A DNA stretch of 64,000 bases from an uncultured Pelagibacteraceae bacterium (GTDB lineage: Bacteria > Pseudomonadota > Alphaproteobacteria > Pelagibacterales > Pelagibacteraceae): contig CACFLX010000006.1 in the NCBI GenBank assembly GCA_902567235.1, positions 24,231 to 88,230 of the forward strand, written 5' to 3'. Positions 44,952 to 52,560 of this stretch are shown here, piece after piece; within the stretch, counting starts at the first letter, position 1, and every line of letters begins with the position of its first letter. The translations under genes and the position numbers were made by a program. Under the pieces are notes generated by a model, which had not been told where the DNA came from, made no database searches, and saw nothing but the letters and a program-made list of their open reading frames with translations.

Positions 44952-45074
44952 ATGGAAACATTAATACTTTTAGCTTTAGTAATAGTTGTTGGCTGGGTGT
45001 TGTTTAGACCCTTTTCAAAAAGAGAGCTTGATAAGTACAATGATAGAGATAATTGGCCAAATATGGATTTATAA
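44952..45074 (+). CDS. 40-residue single-helix membrane protein
   Basis: A short frame from ATG 44952 to TAA 45074, 3 bases after the dhaL stop. An N-terminal hydrophobic helix (METLILLALVIVVGWVLF) is followed by a polar tail rich in charged residues (KRELDKYNDRDNWPNMDL). The composition, tight spacing and length resemble genuine small membrane proteins, not chance frames. Function is unknown. It may assist a transporter encoded upstream. Confidence 0.55.
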   Translation: METLILLALVIVVGWVLFRPFSKRELDKYNDRDNWPNMDL

Positions 45075-45084
45075 CAGAAATCCC

Positions 45085-45636
45085 CTACATTGTATTAACG
45101 CTTCCAATTATATTAAAATTTTTATCTGAAATTATAATTTCTCCAGAAGATGCACCTATATTTAAAATTGATGAAATAACTACATAGTGAGTAACAAAAA
45201 TTAAGTTTTTATCACTATCCCAATTTTTAATATATTTTTTTAAATCATTAATTTGTTTAGTTTCATTTTCAGCAAAACTCTCATCATAAAATGAATTTAA
45301 TGCATCAAAAGTATCAAAATTTTCAAATGCATATTTCGCTGTATCTTTGCATCTGCACCACTCACTTGAGAACACTTTATCAATTTTTATTTTATTATTT
45401 TTAAAAAAAAGACCTATTTTCTTTGATTGCTTTATCCCATTTTCACTTAAATTTCTTTGAGTAGAACAGTCTTTGATATTAAAATTTTCTGGATCACCAT
45501 TTCCAGGTGCAATTGCATGTCTAATAAAAATTATTTTGTTACCTTCTTGAAGTAAGTTTAAAATTTTATCGTCAGCAAAAATATTACTCGTGAAGTTTAA
45601 CAATCCAATAAATAAAATTGTTAAAAATTTTTTCAT
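45085..45636 (-). CDS. Secreted histidine phosphatase superfamily protein
   Basis: 183 residues with a signal peptide ending near SNIFA (about 21). The phosphohistidine site is IFIRHAIAPGNGDP, with RHA where most members have RHG; SSEWCRCKDTA carries the second Arg and FVTHYVVISSIL the second His. It is predicted periplasmic, acting on an unknown phosphate ester. It is the last gene of a four-gene minus-strand run with DUF4396, cupredoxin and msrB, separated by 0-1 bases. Confidence 0.85.
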   Translation of the reverse strand: MKKFLTILFIGLLNFTSNIFADDKILNLLQEGNKIIFIRHAIAPGNGDPENFNIKDCSTQRNLSENGIKQSKKIGLFFKNNKIKIDKVFSSEWCRCKDTAKYAFENFDTFDALNSFYDESFAENETKQINDLKKYIKNWDSDKNLIFVTHYVVISSILNIGASSGEIIISDKNFNIIGSVNTM

Positions 45637-46080
45637 TTAATGACAGGTTTGATTGTATTTTTTCAATCTCCAATAATTATATGGCCAGGGTGTTAAAAAA
45701 CCAACTGTTAGCATTATTGGGACAATCCACCAATTTAATATGGCGCCACCAGTTAAAATATAATCTGTTGCATTCATTGCTATCTCCATACTTATCATGG
45801 CAATAATGCTCATTCCCATTGCTGTCTTTAATGATTTTAGAAATGGAATATCTTGTTTAATTAAAATTATAGTTTCTAAAATAATACTCGTTATTAAACC
45901 ATTTATAATTGCTAAAATCATAATGTTTAAAACTGGAAATGGAATTTGTGTTAACTGAAAAAATAATATTGTACCGAAGTCCCCAATAGCACATCCAAGT
46001 AAACACCAAGCTGTGTTTTTTGCACTTCTTTTCCAAGTATGATTACATGACCAATTAAATTTTAGTATCTCTTGGCTCAT
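45637..46080 (-). CDS. DUF4396 membrane protein
   Basis: 147 residues with four hydrophobic helices. The N-terminal FNWSCNHTWKRSAKNTAWCL, GCAIGDFGTILFFQ, MAMEIAMNATDY-like MISMEIAMNATDYILTGG and the C-terminal LTPWPYNYWRLKKYNQTCH are landmarks of the DUF4396 family. The Cys, His and Met residues in and near the helices suggest copper or other metal binding, in keeping with the cupredoxin next to it (they share a base). Function is not established. Confidence 0.82.
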   Translation of the reverse strand: MSQEILKFNWSCNHTWKRSAKNTAWCLLGCAIGDFGTILFFQLTQIPFPVLNIMILAIINGLITSIILETIILIKQDIPFLKSLKTAMGMSIIAMISMEIAMNATDYILTGGAILNWWIVPIMLTVGFLTPWPYNYWRLKKYNQTCH

Positions 46081-46577
46081 TAGTTTATTTTTATATTAGC
46101 AACCATACCTATCTCATAATGCCCTGGCACATTGCATGCTGCTTCAAGATTTGCTGTAGTACTAAATTTCCAAATTATTTCACTAATTTCATTGGGTTCT
46201 AATAAAACACTATTAGAATGAGAATGAGCCATGGAATGATCTTTTTTTGCCATTTGTTTCATTTTTTCTTTATCAATTCTGTCTGCTAATAATATTTCGT
46301 GTTCTGCCATCTTCATCATTTCTGGCTGATGCTTAATATGCATTTCTTTAGTAGCAATATTAAACTCATGAACTAATTCGCCGTAGTTTTTAACAATAAA
46401 TTTAATTGTTTCACCTTTTTTTATATTTAATACATTTGGTTCAAAATAATTATCATACATTTTTATTTCAATAGTTCTGCTCACTTCTGATAATTTACCT
46501 TTCTCTCCTATCATCTTCATTGATGATGCAAATAAAATGTTTGGAATTAAAAAAAATATTAAAATTAATTTTTTCAT
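46080..46577 (-). CDS. Periplasmic cupredoxin-domain protein
   Basis: 165 residues with a signal peptide (MKKLILIFFLIPNILFAS). The beta-barrel has EIKMYDNYFEPNVLNIKKGE, followed by TIKFIVKN and then a copper site: His in LVHEFNIA, and Cys, His and Met in CNVPGHYEIGM, the type 1 order. A Met/His-rich insertion (about 80-120: MHIKHQPEMMKMAEHE, MKQMAKKDHSMAHSHS) could carry further copper ions. It lies directly before DUF4396 and 1 base after msrB, so it is probably a copper-handling or electron-carrier partner. Confidence 0.87.
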   Translation of the reverse strand: MKKLILIFFLIPNILFASSMKMIGEKGKLSEVSRTIEIKMYDNYFEPNVLNIKKGETIKFIVKNYGELVHEFNIATKEMHIKHQPEMMKMAEHEILLADRIDKEKMKQMAKKDHSMAHSHSNSVLLEPNEISEIIWKFSTTANLEAACNVPGHYEIGMVANIKIN

Positions 46578-46578
46578 A

Positions 46579-47034
46579 CTAGTTTGTTGGTCTAAAAATT
46601 AAACAAAGGCCATTATTACAAAATCTCATACCATTTTCACCAGGGCCGTCCTCAAAAACATGTCCATGATGTGCCCCACATTTTGCACAGTGATATTCGA
46701 CTCTTTTCATACCAAATGAGTAATCAGTTTTAGTATTAAACGCCCCTGGAAGAGACTCTGTAAAAGATGGCCAACCGGTTCCGCTATCGTATTTTGTATT
46801 AGAGCTAAACAATTTAGCATCACAATTGGCACAGTGGTAAAAACCATCTCTCTTTTCATGAAGCAGAGAACTAGTAAACGGACGCTCAGTTCCTTCATTA
46901 AAAAGTATATGTTTTTGTTGATCTGTTAGATTTTGGTTTATTATTTTTTTTGTAGCTGAGTATAAAAATTTATATGGAAATAATATTATTGAAATTATTG
47001 ATGCGCTAAATAATTTTAAAAATTTTCTTCTCAT
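46579..47034 (-). CDS. msrB: Peptide-methionine (R)-S-oxide reductase with export signal
   Basis: 151 residues. The catalytic domain has two zinc CxxC pairs (CANCDAKLF, CAKCGAHHGH), SGTGWPSFTES and MRFCNNGLCLIF with the resolving/catalytic Cys. The N-terminus MRRKFLKLFSASIISIILFP is a twin-Arg-like or ordinary signal anchor, so it probably repairs oxidised methionine in periplasmic proteins. The Met-rich cupredoxin encoded next is a natural client. It is the first gene of the run. Confidence 0.93.
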   Translation of the reverse strand: MRRKFLKLFSASIISIILFPYKFLYSATKKIINQNLTDQQKHILFNEGTERPFTSSLLHEKRDGFYHCANCDAKLFSSNTKYDSGTGWPSFTESLPGAFNTKTDYSFGMKRVEYHCAKCGAHHGHVFEDGPGENGMRFCNNGLCLIFRPTN

Positions 47035-47114
47035 AATTTTAAAGTATAGATTTTAAAATAGATCACAATGAGCCCCATTGACACAATGTAATTTTGATAT
47101 ATTTAGCTATAAAT

Positions 47115-47582
47115 ATGAAGTTGAAAACAAATAACAAAGCACCTAATTTTAAACTTGCCAGTACAGATGGAAATATTTTTGAATTAAATAAAGTTAAAAA
47201 GAAAAATATAATTTTATACTTTTATCCAAAAGATGATACTCCTGGATGCACAATAGAGTCTAAAGATTTCAGTAAATTAAATAGTTTAATTAATAAGAAT
47301 AAAACTATCGTCCTTGGTATTTCAAAAGATAGTATCGAAAGTCATTTAAAATTTAAAAAAAAATATAAATTGAAATTTGACTTGTTGTCTGATGAAAAAA
47401 AAGAAGTAATAAAAAAATATGGTGTTTGGGGAAAAAAATCTTTTTTAGGTAAAGAATTTATGGGAGTAATAAGAACTACTTTTTTGATTAATTCTAAGGG
47501 AAAAATTCATAAAATTTGGAATAATGTCAGGGTTAAAGATCACGCAAAAGAAGTTTTTGAAGAAGCGAAAAGCTTAAAATAA
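47115..47582 (+). CDS. bcp: Thioredoxin-dependent peroxiredoxin (Bcp/PrxQ type)
   Basis: With the ATG at 47115 the protein is 155 residues, starting MKLKTNNKAPNFKLASTDGN as PrxQ proteins do; an upstream ATG at 47094 is unlikely. The peroxidatic site is YFYPKDDTPGCTIESKDF with Thr, Cys and a Glu-Ser pair. The expected resolving Cys five residues on is replaced (PGCTIES instead of PGCTxExC), so this is a 1-Cys form or uses another thiol. VIRTTFLINSKGKIHK is the typical end. Confidence 0.9.
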   Translation: MKLKTNNKAPNFKLASTDGNIFELNKVKKKNIILYFYPKDDTPGCTIESKDFSKLNSLINKNKTIVLGISKDSIESHLKFKKKYKLKFDLLSDEKKEVIKKYGVWGKKSFLGKEFMGVIRTTFLINSKGKIHKIWNNVRVKDHAKEVFEEAKSLK

Positions 47583-47594
47583 AGTTTGTTTAAA

Positions 47595-48167
47595 TTATTC
47601 TTTCCAATCAACACTAAACATTGATTCATTTCGTCTTAAAGGAGGAAGTGTAAATGGGCTATTATAAGTTGCTCTAATAGGAAAGCCTTTTATAGAAATG
47701 TTATCTTCCAAGAGTTTTTGTTTAAGAATTTTATTATGCTTATCAAAATTTTTATCAGAAGATCTTCCTGAAAATTTTATTACTGCAAAATATCCTTCTG
47801 GAATTGTTGTAATTTCTAGATCAGGGTTGTTTGGTATAGGAGTAGTATTTCTATTAAACTTTGAGGGAAGGTAGAACTGCATAAACATTTGATCATCTTT
47901 TTTTGTTTGAGTAACTGGAACTGTCATTGCTATTTTTTCAGAATTTTTATTTTCCCCAGAAATATATTTAAAAAGTTTTCTAAAACTATTATTATCTCCC
48001 TTGTTTGGTACTTGAACTATTAATCGATCTGAATAATAACGAATTTCATAAATATCGTTTTTTTGTACTACGTTGTAACTTGCTTCTTCATTTGCCATCG
48101 TTGTAGAGTACGAGAAAAGAAAAATTAGGCAAACTATAAAATTAATTTTTAATAATATTTTTTTCAC
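47595..48167 (-). CDS. SOUL heme-binding family protein, secreted
   Basis: 190 residues with signal peptide (CLIFLFSYSTTMA). ASYNVVQKNDIYEIRYYSDR, followed by LIVQ, FRKLFKYISGENKNSEKIAM, TVPVTQ, EGYFAVIKFSGRSSDKNFDK and a final YNSPFTLPPLRRNESM match SOUL/HBP proteins. They bind heme or other tetrapyrroles with modest affinity. It overlaps the preceding 60-residue membrane protein gene by one base; the three genes (45-residue, 60-residue, SOUL) form one unit. Confidence 0.87.
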   Translation of the reverse strand: MKKILLKINFIVCLIFLFSYSTTMANEEASYNVVQKNDIYEIRYYSDRLIVQVPNKGDNNSFRKLFKYISGENKNSEKIAMTVPVTQTKKDDQMFMQFYLPSKFNRNTTPIPNNPDLEITTIPEGYFAVIKFSGRSSDKNFDKHNKILKQKLLEDNISIKGFPIRATYNSPFTLPPLRRNESMFSVDWKE

Positions 48168-48349
48168 TACTCTCTATTTTGTTCATCTTTTTTTTCAAAA
48201 TAAAATAGACAAATCAAAAATAATACAGTCCACACAACTCCTGCCATTGCCTTGGATAAAGATGTTTCGGCACCCCATAAATCAAGAAACAAAGCACCTA
48301 TGACAATGCCAATTGCGTAAATTATAATTACTATTGTACTTAAATTCAT
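48167..48349 (-). CDS. Small two-helix membrane protein upstream of SOUL
   Basis: 60 residues with two hydrophobic helices (IVIIIYAIGIVIGALFLDLW and MAGVVWTVLFLICLFYF) and a charged C-terminus (EKKDEQNRE). The start ATG overlaps the stop of the 45-residue gene (ATGA), and its stop overlaps the SOUL start by one base. The family is not recognised. Location suggests a membrane partner in heme or redox handling. Confidence 0.65.
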   Translation of the reverse strand: MNLSTIVIIIYAIGIVIGALFLDLWGAETSLSKAMAGVVWTVLFLICLFYFEKKDEQNRE

Positions 48350-48483
48350 TTATTTTCGTCTTTGTTTTCTTCTTTTTGATTTTCTTCTTTGTATTTTTTT
48401 CCTCTAATCACTGCTGAAACTCCCATATAAATTACATAACCAATGATTAACAATGATATCGTAATAAAAATTATTTTTTGCAT
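48346..48483 (-). CDS. 45-residue single-helix membrane protein
   Basis: A frame from ATG 48483 to TGA 48346. One N-terminal helix (IIFITISLLIIGYVIYMGVS) is followed by a highly charged Lys/Glu tail (RGKKYKEENQKEENKDENK). The stop codon overlaps the next start as ATGA, the strongest sign that it is translated. It lies 30 bases downstream of the adenosine deaminase stop. Function is unknown; size and layout recall small subunit-like proteins such as CcmD or CcoQ, but I cannot claim identity. Confidence 0.55.
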   Translation of the reverse strand: MQKIIFITISLLIIGYVIYMGVSAVIRGKKYKEENQKEENKDENK

Positions 48484-48513
48484 TTAAATATTTTCAATTT
48501 TTTTAATAACATT

Positions 48514-49503
48514 TTAGATTTTAGAAATCCATTTTTTCTTTTCGGAATCTTTTAAAAATGAGGATTTAAATGAATTAACAAGCAGTGTTTTTACTTGTTC
48601 GTAAGAAAGATTCAAAGCTACTTGTGTTTCAGTTAAATTTTTATTTAAATAACCTCCAAAATATGCTGGATCATCTGAATTCACCATAACTAATAAATTT
48701 TTATCTAACATTTTTTTTAAATTATGTTCTTCTAGTTTATTGAATACTTTTAATTTTACATTTGAAAGTGGACATACCGTTAAAGGAATTTGGCTTTCTG
48801 ACAACATTTTAACCAATTTGTCATCCTTAAGACATTGAACTCCATGGTCAATTCGATGAACATTTAAAAAGTTTAATGCTTCCCAAATGTATTCTGGTGG
48901 CCCTTCTTCACCAGCGTGAGCAACAGTTATGAACTCATTTTCTAATGCTTTTTTAAATAAATTTTCAAATTTTTTAGGCGGATTTCCTGCCTCAGAAGAA
49001 TCTAGTCCAACTCCAAAAATCTTATCTTTATGAGCAAGTGCTTTATCTAAAATTTTAAAGCACTCCTCTTCACTTAAATGTCTCAAAAAACACATTATTA
49101 TTTTAAAACTTATACCAAATTCTTTTTCAGCTTTCTTTAAAGCATTAAAAATTCCATTTATAACAGTGTCAAATTCAATTCCTCTATCTGTATGAGTCTG
49201 TGGATCAAAGAAGATTTCAGTATGTACTATGTTGTCTTCTCTACATTTTAATATGTATGCCCATGTGAGATCAAAAAAATCCTGTTCTTTTATTAGTACT
49301 TTAGCCCCCTCATAATAAATTTTTAAAAACGAATCTAAATTACTAAAATTATATGCCTTTTTTACATCATCTACATTTTTAAATGGAATATCAATATTGT
49401 TTTTTTTTGCTAAAGAAAACATAAGTTCAGGTTCTAATGTTCCCTCGATATGCAAATGTAATTCAGCTTTAGGAGATTTTTTTATAAACTCTTCTATATT
49501 CAT
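48514..49503 (-). CDS. add: Adenosine deaminase
   Basis: Deaminates adenosine (or adenine, in some family members) in purine salvage. 329 residues. The metal site is PKAELHLHIEGTLEPELMF (HxH), with CFLRHLSEEECF, GVGLDSSEAGNPP, VAHAGEEGPPEYIWEAL, IDHGVQC and TVCPLSNVKLKV, and the final Asp pair in VNSDDPAYFGGYL. The ECF/PLSN and short length resemble the adenosine deaminase-like adenine deaminase subgroup, so adenine is a real alternative. It overlaps the epoxide hydrolase gene by 4 bases. Confidence 0.92.
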   Translation of the reverse strand: MNIEEFIKKSPKAELHLHIEGTLEPELMFSLAKKNNIDIPFKNVDDVKKAYNFSNLDSFLKIYYEGAKVLIKEQDFFDLTWAYILKCREDNIVHTEIFFDPQTHTDRGIEFDTVINGIFNALKKAEKEFGISFKIIMCFLRHLSEEECFKILDKALAHKDKIFGVGLDSSEAGNPPKKFENLFKKALENEFITVAHAGEEGPPEYIWEALNFLNVHRIDHGVQCLKDDKLVKMLSESQIPLTVCPLSNVKLKVFNKLEEHNLKKMLDKNLLVMVNSDDPAYFGGYLNKNLTETQVALNLSYEQVKTLLVNSFKSSFLKDSEKKKWISKI

Positions 49504-50639
49504 AAAGTCTTTCCAAATTTTCTAATATCTTTAACTAATAAATCAGGTTGTTCCAAAGCTGCAAAATGACCTCCTGCTGGCATCTCTGTCCATTGTTGTA
49601 TATTATATATTCTTTCAACATAAGATCTTGGGGCCCATTCTAAATATTCTTTTGGAAATTTTGCAATAGCAGTAGGAACTTTTAATGGAAGATGATCTTT
49701 TGGAAGAAATCTCCCTCCCTCTTCTCTTCTTCCATAATAAATCCAAGAAGCAGTATTAAATGTTTTAGTTACTAAATAAACCATGATATTTGATAACAAA
49801 GTATCTTTTGAATAAACACTTTCTACATCTCCATTTTTTATGTCTGACCATCCTCGCATTTTTTCAATTATCCAAGCAGCTACACCTACTGGACTATCCA
49901 TCATTGAATAGCTTAATGTTTGTGGTTTTGTAGCTTGTTGTGTTCTATAACCATCTTCAATTCTTTGTTCTTTTTTAAATCTTTCTTGCCATTCTTTTTC
50001 TTCTTGTGTTTGTGGTCCATCAGGATGACGAGTAATTAAAATGTTAATATGTATTCCTAATAAACTTTCTGGAAAATCGTATGCTAACCAAGTGCATATA
50101 GTTCCACCAAAATCACCCCCTTGTGAGATATATTTTTTATATCCTAAAGTTTTTGTCATTAATGAATTAAATATTGCTGCCATTTTTCTTGGACCTATTG
50201 GTCTAGATGGACGATCTGAAAATCCATAACCTGGTAAAGATGGAACAACAACATCAAATCCATCTTCTTCTTTTCCTCCATATTTTTCAGGGTGAGCTAG
50301 TTGATCAATAATATCCAAAAATTCCACTATCGATCCAGGCCAACCATGATTTAATAGTAACGGTTTTGGATTAGATCCGCTTCCTTTTTCATGAATAAAA
50401 TGAATATCAATTCCGTCTATATTAGATTTAAAATTATTAAATTTATTTATTTTTTCTTCTGTTTTTCTCCAATTAAATTTATTAACCCAATAATCAGCAA
50501 ATTCTTTCATGTAATCTAAATTTGTTCCGTAATCCCACCCACCATCGTCAGGCATCTCATGCCATTGGTAGTTCTTAACCTTTGAATAAATGTTTTGCAG
50601 AATTTCTTTGGAGATTTCTACTTTAAAAGGTTTTTTCAT
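49500..50639 (-). CDS. Epoxide hydrolase (EHN domain, alpha/beta fold)
   Basis: 379 residues. The N-terminal EHN domain (about 1-110) has FKVEISKEILQNIYSKVKNY, followed by QWHEMP, then the WVNKFNWRKTEEKINKFNNF helix. The hydrolase domain has LLLNHGWPGSIVEFLDIIDQ (oxyanion HGWP), nucleophile Asp in SQGGDFGGTICTW, and His in AGGHFAALEQPD. It opens epoxides to diols; the natural substrate is unknown. It overlaps add by 4 bases and abuts the SHOCT gene upstream. Confidence 0.9.
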   Translation of the reverse strand: MKKPFKVEISKEILQNIYSKVKNYQWHEMPDDGGWDYGTNLDYMKEFADYWVNKFNWRKTEEKINKFNNFKSNIDGIDIHFIHEKGSGSNPKPLLLNHGWPGSIVEFLDIIDQLAHPEKYGGKEEDGFDVVVPSLPGYGFSDRPSRPIGPRKMAAIFNSLMTKTLGYKKYISQGGDFGGTICTWLAYDFPESLLGIHINILITRHPDGPQTQEEKEWQERFKKEQRIEDGYRTQQATKPQTLSYSMMDSPVGVAAWIIEKMRGWSDIKNGDVESVYSKDTLLSNIMVYLVTKTFNTASWIYYGRREEGGRFLPKDHLPLKVPTAIAKFPKEYLEWAPRSYVERIYNIQQWTEMPAGGHFAALEQPDLLVKDIRKFGKTL

Positions 50640-51595
50640 TAATTTAAAAGTTTATTTTTAGCTTTTGTAAACTCTTCTTTGGTTAATGCTCCAGATTTAT
50701 ATAGTTCATTTAAAGCTTTTAACTGCTCTGTTAAATCACCACTATCAGAAATATTGTTTGTAATTTTTTGAACTTTTGTATTTTTTGAAATTATAGGTTT
50801 AAGCATTTTATCAAAATTACTATTGAATTTAGAACAATTGACATAACATGCAGACAAAAATAAATAAGCACTATCATTATTTTCAGCTACAAATAAATTA
50901 AGCATTATATCTAATTTTATCGGACCCATAATCCAAATCATCTTGCCATTACTTTTTAAAAACAATTTCCCATAATCGTTTTTTGAAATTTTAAACTTAT
51001 TTAAATTTATTGTCATGCCTTCATTAATTAATATACTTTTATTATTTCCTGCGAGAAGTGTTAGCTGTTTTCTAATTTCTTTCGTTTTTTCTTTAAGTTC
51101 AAAATTATTCATAGTTTCAAGTTCAGTAATCATATCTGATACTTCATCACCTTCATCTTCTAAGGCCAATTTTGTTAAGCTTTGGTTAGAAACAAGGGCG
51201 TAGGTTATAAAATCAATCTTTTCTTTTTTCATAATTTTTTTTGCTTCAGAAATTAGCCATTTGCTTTGTTGCACCTCGTCTTTAAATCTTTTTTTTTCAG
51301 CTTTTTTCATTATAGATTTAACATATTTATTTTCCATTATATCTTCACCATCTAGTATTGCTTTTTCGAATTCGACATATTTACTTGGTCCAACCAAAAA
51401 CATTTTAATCTCTAAACCTTCTATCAAGTCTGTTACTTCTTCTATGGATTCTCTTACTTCTTCATTATCATATTCTATATATTCATGGCTGGATGGAACT
51501 TCTAATAATATTTGATTTTCTATATTAAGAATTTTTGCTGCCAAAATATTTGGCCAAAAAAAAACCAAAACCACAATACCTAAAAGTTTTTTCAT
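50639..51595 (-). CDS. Secreted protein with C-terminal SHOCT domain (copy 1)
   Basis: 318 residues with signal peptide (MKKLLGIVVLVFFWPNILAA). The body has an acidic helical stretch (ESIEEVTDLIEGLEIKMFLV) and no motif I recognise. A Cys pair, SACYVNCSKF, lies near 250. The last roughly 30 residues are a SHOCT domain, LKALNELYKSGALTKEEFTK. SHOCT usually mediates oligomer or membrane contacts. It is directly followed by the epoxide hydrolase gene. Its neighbour 51596-52516 has an almost identical tail but an unrelated body. Confidence 0.72.
   Translation of the reverse strand: MKKLLGIVVLVFFWPNILAAKILNIENQILLEVPSSHEYIEYDNEEVRESIEEVTDLIEGLEIKMFLVGPSKYVEFEKAILDGEDIMENKYVKSIMKKAEKKRFKDEVQQSKWLISEAKKIMKKEKIDFITYALVSNQSLTKLALEDEGDEVSDMITELETMNNFELKEKTKEIRKQLTLLAGNNKSILINEGMTINLNKFKISKNDYGKLFLKSNGKMIWIMGPIKLDIMLNLFVAENNDSAYLFLSACYVNCSKFNSNFDKMLKPIISKNTKVQKITNNISDSGDLTEQLKALNELYKSGALTKEEFTKAKNKLLN
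50641..50728 (-). repeat. SHOCT-coding direct repeat, copy 1 of 2
   Basis: The 3' end of this gene is strongly similar at DNA level to 51600-51687 in the neighbouring gene, including a perfect 23-base match (50688-50710 with 51645-51667). The gene bodies upstream of this tail show no resemblance. Confidence 0.7.
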
Positions 51596-52516
51596 TTAGT
51601 TTAAAATTTTCTTTTTAGCTTTTTCAAATTCTTCTTTGGTTAAAGCTCCAGATTTATATAGTTCATTCAGTTGTTTTAATTGTTCTACAACTGGATCATT
51701 AGATTTTACTTCTGATTCCATTTCAATAAAATATTCATCTAATACAAGTTTATGATTACTTCTTGTTTTGGCCATTATTTCAAAATTTTTGTGAAATCTT
51801 GAACTAATTGAAATCCATTTTTTCATTATCTCTTCATGCTCAGGAAATTGAGAAATATTATGCTTATGATACTCAGATGTTTCCTCTGTAAAAAAATTTG
51901 ATTTTGGTGCATTAAGTAATTTTGGATGAATCAGCCTTCTTATTTCGTACCATTTTCCATCTACCATTCTTGAAAAATAAGTATGATAAGATTGAAGTGT
52001 GATTTTTGGATAAGTTAGAGAATTCGATTTAATCCAAAAATTATAAGCTGAAGCAGCTGCTTTACCATCAGGGCTATCTGGATAATTAAGTTCTTTCGTA
52101 ACATCTACATGTCTTACTTTCATGCAGTTAAAAGTAGTTCCATTACGATATAACTTTAATAAATAATATTCTGATCTTTCGTAGCATCCATCGTGTTCGT
52201 CTTTGAACACAAGTTCAATTATTATTGGATCTATGTAATAATTATAATAACCAGCAAGCTGAGCATCATAAATTTCTACAATTTCCATTATTTGATTATT
52301 TTCAACTCTTGCAATACCAACTATTTTTTGTTTTGGTACGCCCCTAGATTGGTGTCTTACTACCGTCCAATTTCCTGGATTTAGTTTTATTTTAATATCA
52401 TTATTATAGATAAAATAATCTTTAACTTGTTCTCCAATAAAAAATGTTTTTGCTAATGAATTTGAAGTAACATTAATTATAAAGCTCAAAAATAATATGC
52501 AAAAAAATTTTTTCAT
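51596..52516 (-). CDS. Secreted protein with C-terminal SHOCT domain (copy 2)
   Basis: 306 residues with signal peptide (FFCILFLSFIINVTSNSLA). The body is Tyr/His-rich with mixed strands (YNYYIDPIIIELVFKDEHDG, CYERSEYYLLKLYRNGTTFN, NFFTEETSEYHKHNISQFPE); I recognise no family. The C-terminal SHOCT segment LKQLNELYKSGALTKEEFEK is nearly identical to that of the next gene, which starts immediately after this stop. They probably share a periplasmic partner or assemble together. Divergent from dhaK across 44 bases. Confidence 0.72.
   Translation of the reverse strand: MKKFFCILFLSFIINVTSNSLAKTFFIGEQVKDYFIYNNDIKIKLNPGNWTVVRHQSRGVPKQKIVGIARVENNQIMEIVEIYDAQLAGYYNYYIDPIIIELVFKDEHDGCYERSEYYLLKLYRNGTTFNCMKVRHVDVTKELNYPDSPDGKAAASAYNFWIKSNSLTYPKITLQSYHTYFSRMVDGKWYEIRRLIHPKLLNAPKSNFFTEETSEYHKHNISQFPEHEEIMKKWISISSRFHKNFEIMAKTRSNHKLVLDEYFIEMESEVKSNDPVVEQLKQLNELYKSGALTKEEFEKAKKKILN
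51600..51687 (-). repeat. SHOCT-coding direct repeat, copy 2 of 2
   Basis: Tail of the upstream SHOCT gene, about 960 bases from copy 1 in the same orientation. A perfect 23-base block lies at 51645-51667. Conservation at synonymous positions points to duplication or gene conversion, beyond what protein selection alone would give. Confidence 0.7.
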
Positions 52517-52560
52517 AAAACAACTATATACTTTTTTAAAATTGAATTATAAAAATAATA

